From contig DAHVXO010000197.1 of NCBI GenBank assembly GCA_027356675.1, positions 1 to 10,223 of the forward strand: a stretch of DNA of 10,223 nucleotides, written 5' to 3'. Below the pieces are notes generated by a model, which had not been told where the DNA came from, made no database searches, and was given only the letters and a program-made list of their open reading frames with translations. This document shows positions 6,301 to 10,223 of the stretch, one piece after another. Numbering within the stretch: the stretch's first letter is position 1; every line of letters starts with the position of its first letter. The position numbers and the translations under genes are program-made. The DNA is from Symbiobacteriaceae bacterium (lineage in GTDB: Bacteria > Bacillota_E > Symbiobacteriia > Symbiobacteriales > Symbiobacteriaceae).

Positions 6301-7011
6301 TTGACGCCGCTGGTACTCATCGTAGAAGATGACGCCATGCTCTGTGATGTACTCCGCATGTACTTGGAAAACGAAGGGTATCGGGTGAAGGTCGCCAGTG
6401 ACGGTCTCGATGGGCTGACCCAGGCCCTGGCGCTTCACCCTGGTCTGGTTGTGCTGGACGTCATATTGCCCAGCCTGGACGGTTTTGAAGTCTGCCGGCG
6501 GCTGCGCGAGGTGTCGCAGGTGCCAGTGATTCTGCTCACGGCCCGCGACGAGGTACAGGACAAGCTCCTGGGCTTCCGGCTAGGGGCCGATGATTACCTG
6601 ACCAAGCCCTTTTCCATGCAGGAGTTCCTGGCCCGGGTGCGGGCGGTGCTCAAGCGCACCACCAGAGGGACGTACAACCACAACATGCCGGCGCCGGCCC
6701 CAGTGGACGGGGTTCTGACCTTTCCGACCCTGGTCATCGACAACCGCCGCTACCGGGTGGAGCGGAACGGCTTGCCGGTTGCCCTCACGCCAAAGGAGTT
6801 CGAACTCCTGTGGTACCTGGCTGGCCGGGCCGGTATCGTGGTGCGCCGGGAGGAACTGCTCCAAGCGGTCTGGGGGTACGCCCTGGGTGAGGATGACCGG
6901 ACGATCCACACGCACATCAACCGGCTGCGGGCGAAGCTTGAAGGAAAGGACTACCGGTACATTCACACCGTGTGGGGGATCGGGTACAAATTCGAAGTCG
7001 CGCACGTGTGA
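6301..7011 (+). CDS. Two-component response regulator, OmpR/PhoB family
   Basis: The protein has 236 residues from TTG 6301, the usual length for the family. AGGTGG (6290-6295) lies 5 nt upstream; the in-frame GTG at 6256 would add 15 residues before the normal receiver start and has no such site. The receiver domain (1-120) has the acidic pair Asp10-Asp11, phosphoacceptor Asp53 in VVLDVILP, Thr80 and Lys102 in TKPF, so all switch residues are present. After a linker rich in Pro and Asn, a winged-helix DNA-binding domain (about 138-235) shows LTPKEFELLWYLA, the recognition-helix region DDRTIHTHINRLRAKL, and the wing IHTVWGIGYKF. It should bind DNA after phosphorylation by a histidine kinase, but none is adjacent: a chemotaxis receptor is divergent and an XRE gene is convergent. 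The target genes and the signal are unknown. Confidence 0.95.
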   Translation: MTPLVLIVEDDAMLCDVLRMYLENEGYRVKVASDGLDGLTQALALHPGLVVLDVILPSLDGFEVCRRLREVSQVPVILLTARDEVQDKLLGFRLGADDYLTKPFSMQEFLARVRAVLKRTTRGTYNHNMPAPAPVDGVLTFPTLVIDNRRYRVERNGLPVALTPKEFELLWYLAGRAGIVVRREELLQAVWGYALGEDDRTIHTHINRLRAKLEGKDYRYIHTVWGIGYKFEVAHV

Positions 7012-7034
7012 TGAACGGGTGGGTGGACAGGTAA

Positions 7035-7068
7035 AGACCGGTGGCGATTTCCACCGGTCTGACTTTTT
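7035..7068 (+). terminator. Intrinsic terminator after the response regulator
   Basis: A perfect 10-bp stem (7035-7044 with 7051-7060; AGACCGGTGG) closes a 6-nt loop and is followed by GAC and TTTTT (7064-7068). It fills the 70-bp gap between the convergent response regulator and XRE genes. On the minus strand the stem is followed only by TTTACC, so termination there would be weaker. Confidence 0.92.
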
Positions 7069-7081
7069 ATCACCCAGCCAA

Positions 7082-7738
7082 CTATCGCCGCTCGCTGGGC
7101 TCGTGCTTCATGATCAACAGGTCAATCGCCATCTCCAGCACCTCAGGCGCAATCCCCGCCACGGCAGCCTTCTTCATCAAAAAAACAAAGGCGGTGACCA
7201 TCTCCGGCGCCATCAGGTCCCCGGATTCCTCGCCCAGTGACCCTGAGAGGAACCAGTGGCGAGGGATACCAGTGGCGGCGGCGAGTCCGGTCGCGAGCTG
7301 AAGATCATCCACGGGCGGGTCCAGCGCGGGCTCGGTCGCCTCGACAAATGCCAATAGACCGGTATCCGAGATCGCCAATGTCGCAGCCAACTGGGCCAGT
7401 GGGAAGTCGGCCGGGTACTCTGTCAGCAGGAACCGCAAGACCATACGGATGCGCTCCCGGGACGGCACGAAGTACAGCTTGGAGCGCTGCTCGGCGGGAA
7501 GCCCGTGCAGCGAGAAGACGAAGTCCTGGCGCACATCGCGGCCACCCAGAAGGAACTCCATGCGAACGCCATATCCCTCAGCGATCTTGCGCAGCGTGCT
7601 TTGAAAGCTGCCGGTAACCTCGCCTTTTTCGATGCGGGCAATGGTGGTGTGGCTGACCCCTGTGCGGACCGCCGCTTCGCGCAAGGACTCGCCGTGGGCT
7701 TCCCGCAGCTTGGCAACGCGACGTCCTACCTGCACCAT
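7082..7738 (-). CDS. XRE-family transcriptional regulator with a second HTH-like region
   Basis: It encodes 218 residues from ATG 7738-7736, with GGAGGG 3 nt upstream; the next codon, GTG, has better spacing and is an equal alternative. Residues 5-60 form an XRE/Cro-type helix-turn-helix, with the SLREAAVRTGVSHTTIARIE stretch carrying helices 2 and 3, followed by TLRKIAEGYGV. A second region (about 95-165: RIRMVLRFLL, LAQLAATLAISDTGLLAFVE, DLQLATGLAAATGIP) has the same layout in weaker form and may be a duplicated, degenerate HTH or a dimerisation domain. There is no peptidase or sugar-binding domain. It is divergent to the metal ATPase, with a 185-bp shared control region, so regulation of itself and perhaps of the ATPase is a fair inference, not shown. 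Confidence 0.88.
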   Translation of the reverse strand: MVQVGRRVAKLREAHGESLREAAVRTGVSHTTIARIEKGEVTGSFQSTLRKIAEGYGVRMEFLLGGRDVRQDFVFSLHGLPAEQRSKLYFVPSRERIRMVLRFLLTEYPADFPLAQLAATLAISDTGLLAFVEATEPALDPPVDDLQLATGLAAATGIPRHWFLSGSLGEESGDLMAPEMVTAFVFLMKKAAVAGIAPEVLEMAIDLLIMKHEPSERR

Positions 7739-7748
7739 TGACCCTCCA

Positions 7749-7767
7749 ATCCGGAGTAAACTCGGAT
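7749..7767. repeat. Imperfect palindrome in the XRE gene leader
   Basis: ATCCG (7749-7753) pairs with CGGAT (7763-7767) and AGT (7755-7757) with ACT (7760-7762), with one bulged G. It would lie in the 5' leader of the XRE mRNA, just before its ribosome site, so it may act as an operator or as an RNA hairpin that limits translation. Confidence 0.35.
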
Positions 7768-7768
7768 G

Positions 7769-7786
7769 TATCTAAATGATATCTAA
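7769..7786. repeat. TATCTAA direct repeat over the XRE promoter
   Basis: Two identical 7-mers, TATCTAA at 7769-7775 and 7780-7786, are 11 bp apart, one helical turn. One copy overlaps the upstream edge of the -10 box and the other covers the expected transcription start of the XRE gene. This is the arrangement of a repressor operator, so autorepression by the XRE protein is likely but inferred. Confidence 0.5.
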
Positions 7787-7804
7787 CATGCACAGAACTT
7801 TCAA
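7776..7804 (-). promoter_or_regulatory. Sigma-A promoter of the XRE regulator gene
   Basis: On the minus strand, TTGAAA (7804-7799) is followed after exactly 17 bp by TATCAT (7781-7776); each box has five of six consensus bases. Transcription should start near 7769, about 30 nt before the ATG at 7738. This is the best promoter match in the window. Confidence 0.7.
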
Positions 7805-7828
7805 TATATAACCGCGTTCATTTTGCAC

Positions 7829-7845
7829 CTCCGGGGCCCCTGGAG
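7829..7845. repeat. GC-rich 17-bp near-palindrome between XRE and ATPase genes
   Basis: CTCC (7829-7832) and GGAG (7842-7845) flank GGGGCCCC with one mismatched pair. It lies between the two divergent promoters, upstream of the ATPase -10 candidate, and could bind a regulator. No T-run directly follows it. Confidence 0.35.
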
Positions 7846-7879
7846 TCAACTGCCTCTCGTTTTTGGGGTCATAACAGCG

Positions 7880-7910
7880 TAAAATGGGAACATACGACTC
7901 TGTATCCCAT
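7880..7910 (+). promoter_or_regulatory. Likely ATPase -10 box with a palindrome across the start region
   Basis: TAAAAT (7880-7885) matches five of six bases of the -10 consensus, but no good -35 box lies 16-18 bp upstream, as is common for activator-dependent promoters. Overlapping its end, ATGGGA (7884-7889) and TCCCAT (7905-7910) form perfect 6-bp arms; inside them TAC and GTA also pair. The palindrome covers the expected transcription start and ends just before the ribosome site (GGAGGT, 7913-7918). A metal-responsive operator is a reasonable guess. Confidence 0.45.
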
Positions 7911-7923
7911 GCGGAGGTTTATC

Positions 7924-10223
7924 ATGGCGACCACTCGTGAAGCGACTGCGCCCATCCTTGAAGAAGGGTCCTGTGCCGCAGTTATGCTAATGGCGCTGAA
8001 GGGCAAGCCCGGCGTTGTCTCGGCCGAACTGAACAACCAGAGCCAGCAGGTTCGGTTGCGTTTCGACCCCGTCTTCACCGACCACGCAGCCATGGAGCAG
8101 GCAGCAGACAGCGTGGCGCTGCTGCTCTCGGAGAACCGCGAAAGGTGCCCCAGCGACGGCGGCGCCCACTGCGGAACGTGCATGCTTCACCTGGGCGAGA
8201 TGCTGACGGTGGCCGAGCCGGCCGCCATCGACACCGACCGGGTGGTGTTGAGACTGGCCCCGGATGTCCCGAAAGCATTGGAGGTGACCCGGACGATTTC
8301 GCCGGGATCAGCGGTGAAACCCAGGGCTGCCAAGGAAGAAGGAGAAGTCCGGCCGCTGCTTATCTCCACCATTCTCTGTGCAGTCTTCCTGGCGCTCGGG
8401 TACGCGACGGAGAAATGGATGGATGCCAGCACCTGGGTGTACATACCGCTCTTCGTTGCCTCTTACGCCACGGGCGGGTACTTCAGGCTCATCGAGGGCG
8501 TCAGCGCCCTGGTCAAAGAGAAGAACCTCGACATCAATTTCCTGATGATCCTGGGTGCCGCCGGCGCTGCCGTTCTAGGCCGCTGGGAGGAGGGCGCCGT
8601 GCTGATGTTCCTGTTTACCCTCTCAGCGACGCTGGAGTCCTTCGCTGTGGGGCGGACACGCTCAGCGATTCGCAAGCTGATGGCCCTGGCGCCGGAGGAT
8701 GCCCTGGTCCGGCGGGACAGCGTTGAGGTGCGGATCCCAGTGGATCGGATCCAGCGGTCCGACCTCATCATCGTAAGCCCGGGCGAGCGAATCCCTGCGG
8801 ACGGCGTCATCGTGAAGGGCACTTCAACGGTCAATGAGGCCGCGCTCACCGGTGAGTCGATTCCGGTGGAAAAGGCCCGGGGTGACAAGCTGTTCGCCGG
8901 CACGGTCAACGGGCAGGGCGTCCTGGAGTTCCAGGTCAGCCGCCGGGCGGATGAGACCACCCTGGCTCGCATCATCCGGGTCGTGGAGGATGCGCAGGCC
9001 CAGAAAGCGACTACCCAGCGCCTGACAGACTGGATTGACCGGTACTATACGCTGATTGTCATCTCTGTGGCGTTGATTGCCTGGATCCTGCCGCCGCTGG
9101 CGTTCGGGACCGCCTGGGGTGCCGCCTTCTATCGGGCCATGATGCTGTTGGTGGTCGCCAGCCCCTGCGCCCTGGTGATCTCAACACCGGCAGCGATCCT
9201 CTCCGCGATCGCACGGGCGGCGCGGGCGGGCATCCTCTTCAAGGGCGGCGTCCACCTGGAGCAGGCCGCGCGGGTCCGGGTGGTCGCACTGGACAAGACC
9301 GGCACCCTGACGACCGGGCGCCCGGGCGTGGTAGAGATCCTGCCAGAGGAAGGCATTGACGAAGATGAACTGCTACGGCTAGCCGCATCGGCGGAGTCCC
9401 GCTCAGAGCATCCGCTGGCGGCGGCCGTGCTGCGGTCGGCCAACGACCGGGGCATTATGTACGCGGTGGCCGAGGAGTTCCAGGCCATGGCGGGGTTGGG
9501 CGGTCGGGCCGTGGTGGATGGGCGTGAAGTGCTCGTCGGGGCGCCACGCCTGTTGCAGCATCAGAACATCGCAGTCTCGACACATATTGCGAATCGGTTG
9601 CAGGGCCTCTATGACTCCGGCCTTACCACCATGGTGGTCGTGGAGGAGGGCAGGATTCGGGGTATCCTCGGCCTCGCCGATACCCCCCGGCCCGAGGCCC
9701 GGGAGGCGCTGGCCCGGCTGAAGCGGCTGGGCATCAAGCGCGTGGTCATGCTGACCGGCGACAACCGGCGGGCGGCGCAGTCCGTGGGCGAAGCCGTGGG
9801 CGTGGACGAGGTCCGGGCGGAGTTGCTCCCTGAGGATAAGCTCCGGATCATCAAGGAGTTGGAGGCGCAGTACGGCCCCGTCGCCATGGTCGGCGATGGC
9901 GTCAACGACACCCCGGCCCTGGCGGCCGCCACAGTGGGTGTGGCCATGGGCGGCGTCGGCTCCGATGTGGCCATGGAGACGGCCGACCTGGTTCTGATGT
10001 CCGACGAACTGGAGAAGATCTCCGAGGCCATCAACTTGGCCCGCAAGTCCCGGTCGACGATGATTCAGAACCTCGGGTTTTCCATCGCGGTGATTGTGAC
10101 CCTGGTAACTACAGTGCTCATCGGGAACATGAACTTGCCGCTGGCGGTGGTCGGGAACTCGTCGAGGAACTGCACGAAGTCGGGGATCTTGTACTTGGCG
10201 AGGGATTCGGCGCAGAAGGCCCG
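7924..10223 (+). CDS. P1B-4-type heavy-metal ATPase (ZosA/PfeT/CoaT-like), C terminus replaced at the window edge
   Basis: The start is ATG 7924, 5 nt after GGAGGT (7913-7918). It should export a transition metal (Fe, Zn or Co are typical) using ATP. Residues 12-66 look like a worn heavy-metal-associated domain with one Cys (GSCAAV, Cys17) instead of CxxC; a Cys75-x7-Cys83-x2-Cys86 cluster follows. Helices run from about 145 onward. The actuator motif is TGES (309-312), the membrane metal site SPC (413-415) marks the P1B-4 class, the phosphorylated Asp457 is in DKTGTLT, then HP (496-497), TGDN (611-614) and GDGVND (657-662). ATPase sequence holds to MNLPLAVVG (736-744). The family then continues with HEG[GS]T and a last helix, but here the frame runs to the edge through unrelated sequence that is antisense to an acyl-CoA ligase. 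About 20 residues, including a metal ligand motif, are missing. Confidence 0.9.
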   Translation, partial: MATTREATAPILEEGSCAAVMLMALKGKPGVVSAELNNQSQQVRLRFDPVFTDHAAMEQAADSVALLLSENRERCPSDGGAHCGTCMLHLGEMLTVAEPAAIDTDRVVLRLAPDVPKALEVTRTISPGSAVKPRAAKEEGEVRPLLISTILCAVFLALGYATEKWMDASTWVYIPLFVASYATGGYFRLIEGVSALVKEKNLDINFLMILGAAGAAVLGRWEEGAVLMFLFTLSATLESFAVGRTRSAIRKLMALAPEDALVRRDSVEVRIPVDRIQRSDLIIVSPGERIPADGVIVKGTSTVNEAALTGESIPVEKARGDKLFAGTVNGQGVLEFQVSRRADETTLARIIRVVEDAQAQKATTQRLTDWIDRYYTLIVISVALIAWILPPLAFGTAWGAAFYRAMMLLVVASPCALVISTPAAILSAIARAARAGILFKGGVHLEQAARVRVVALDKTGTLTTGRPGVVEILPEEGIDEDELLRLAASAESRSEHPLAAAVLRSANDRGIMYAVAEEFQAMAGLGGRAVVDGREVLVGAPRLLQHQNIAVSTHIANRLQGLYDSGLTTMVVVEEGRIRGILGLADTPRPEAREALARLKRLGIKRVVMLTGDNRRAAQSVGEAVGVDEVRAELLPEDKLRIIKELEAQYGPVAMVGDGVNDTPALAAATVGVAMGGVGSDVAMETADLVLMSDELEKISEAINLARKSRSTMIQNLGFSIAVIVTLVTTVLIGNMNLPLAVVGNSSRNCTKSGILYLARDSAQKA
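10134..10155. other. Chimeric junction between ATPase and acyl-CoA ligase sequence
   Basis: Plus-strand codons read as ATPase (LPLAVVG, 10135-10155), and minus-strand codons over the same bases read as ligase (PTTASGK, from 10154 down to 10134). Left of this segment only the ATPase fits, and right of it only the ligase fits. An 8-bp direct repeat, TCGGGAAC, also occurs at 10121-10128 and 10151-10158. A join through a short shared sequence explains this best. Confidence 0.7.
10134..10223 (-). CDS. C-terminal fragment of an AMP-dependent acyl-CoA synthetase/ligase
   Basis: Read on the minus strand from the right edge, 30 codons give RAFCAESLAKYKIPDF then VQFLDEFPTTASGK. This is the C-terminal subdomain of the AMP-binding ligase family, which forms acyl-CoA from acid, ATP and CoA: the L-x-x-YK-x-P turn, the F-x-D-E-x-P strand and the T-x-SGK loop, whose Lys is the adenylation lysine. 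After that Lys the frame reads FMFPMS instead of the expected basic tail, so similarity stops near 10134. The gene's body would lie beyond the right edge. Its end runs into the ATPase gene, which is not a natural arrangement; see the junction feature. Confidence 0.72.

Noticed and set aside
8463..8975. A 170-codon minus-strand frame within the ATPase gene, and similar ones at 9129-9488 and 9609-10046
   Set aside because: All are Ser/Arg/Thr-rich shadows of the ATPase; the plus frame has every catalytic motif of the family.
1..10223. Mobile element, CRISPR or prophage content
   Set aside because: No transposase, integrase or phage protein, no regularly spaced repeats and no long terminal inverted repeats are visible.

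Overview
The window looks like chromosomal DNA from a high-GC Gram-positive bacterium of the Firmicutes type (a Symbiobacterium-like lineage is my guess). The reasons are GC-rich coding sequence, strong GGAGG-type ribosome binding sites at short spacing, use of GTG and TTG starts, two lipoproteins of the COG1306/DUF4015 putative glycoside hydrolase family, a YkhA-like acyl-CoA thioesterase and a ZosA/PfeT-like P1B-4 metal ATPase. No rRNA, tRNA, CRISPR array, transposase or phage gene is visible.

Layout, left to right. (1) Two paralogous lipoproteins with a DUF4015-type TIM-barrel domain stand head to head: one on the minus strand (1180 to the left edge, cut off) and one on the plus strand (1417-2685). 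They share a 236-bp spacer with two perfect small inverted repeats, and the second gene ends at a good intrinsic terminator (2690-2724). (2) A minus-strand cluster follows. In transcription order it is a six-TM methyl-accepting chemotaxis protein (6080-4413), an acyl-CoA thioesterase (4371-3880, GTG start), a 79-residue unknown protein (3777-3538) and a 5'(3')-deoxyribonucleotidase-like HAD phosphatase (3464-2856). (3) Divergent from the chemotaxis receptor is an OmpR/PhoB-type response regulator (6301-7011, TTG start) with no histidine kinase beside it, ended by a textbook terminator (7035-7068). (4) An XRE-type regulator (7738-7082, minus) with a second degenerate HTH-like region stands divergent to a heavy-metal P-type ATPase (7924 to the right edge, plus). 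The regulator has a good sigma-A promoter overlaid by a direct repeat spaced one helical turn, and the ATPase leader has a palindrome between its likely -10 box and its ribosome binding site.

The most important observation is at the right edge. The ATPase reads normally up to residue G744, just where the family's last-helix HEG[GS]T metal-site motif should begin, and then stops resembling an ATPase. Read on the minus strand, the last 90 bases are the C-terminal end of an AMP-dependent acyl-CoA ligase, including its T-x-SGK motif. Both readings fit over about 22 bases (10134-10155), so two unrelated genes appear joined through a short shared sequence. This is either an assembly or cloning chimera or a real microhomology rearrangement. 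The ATPase should not be treated as having an intact C terminus.

The divergent layouts suggest local regulation: XRE regulator and ATPase share one control region, and chemotaxis receptor and response regulator share another. These functional links are inferences from position only. I see no clear evidence of an undescribed multi-gene system. The odd points are the head-to-head paralogues, the cysteine-bearing N-terminal extension on a P1B-4 ATPase, and the chimeric end.
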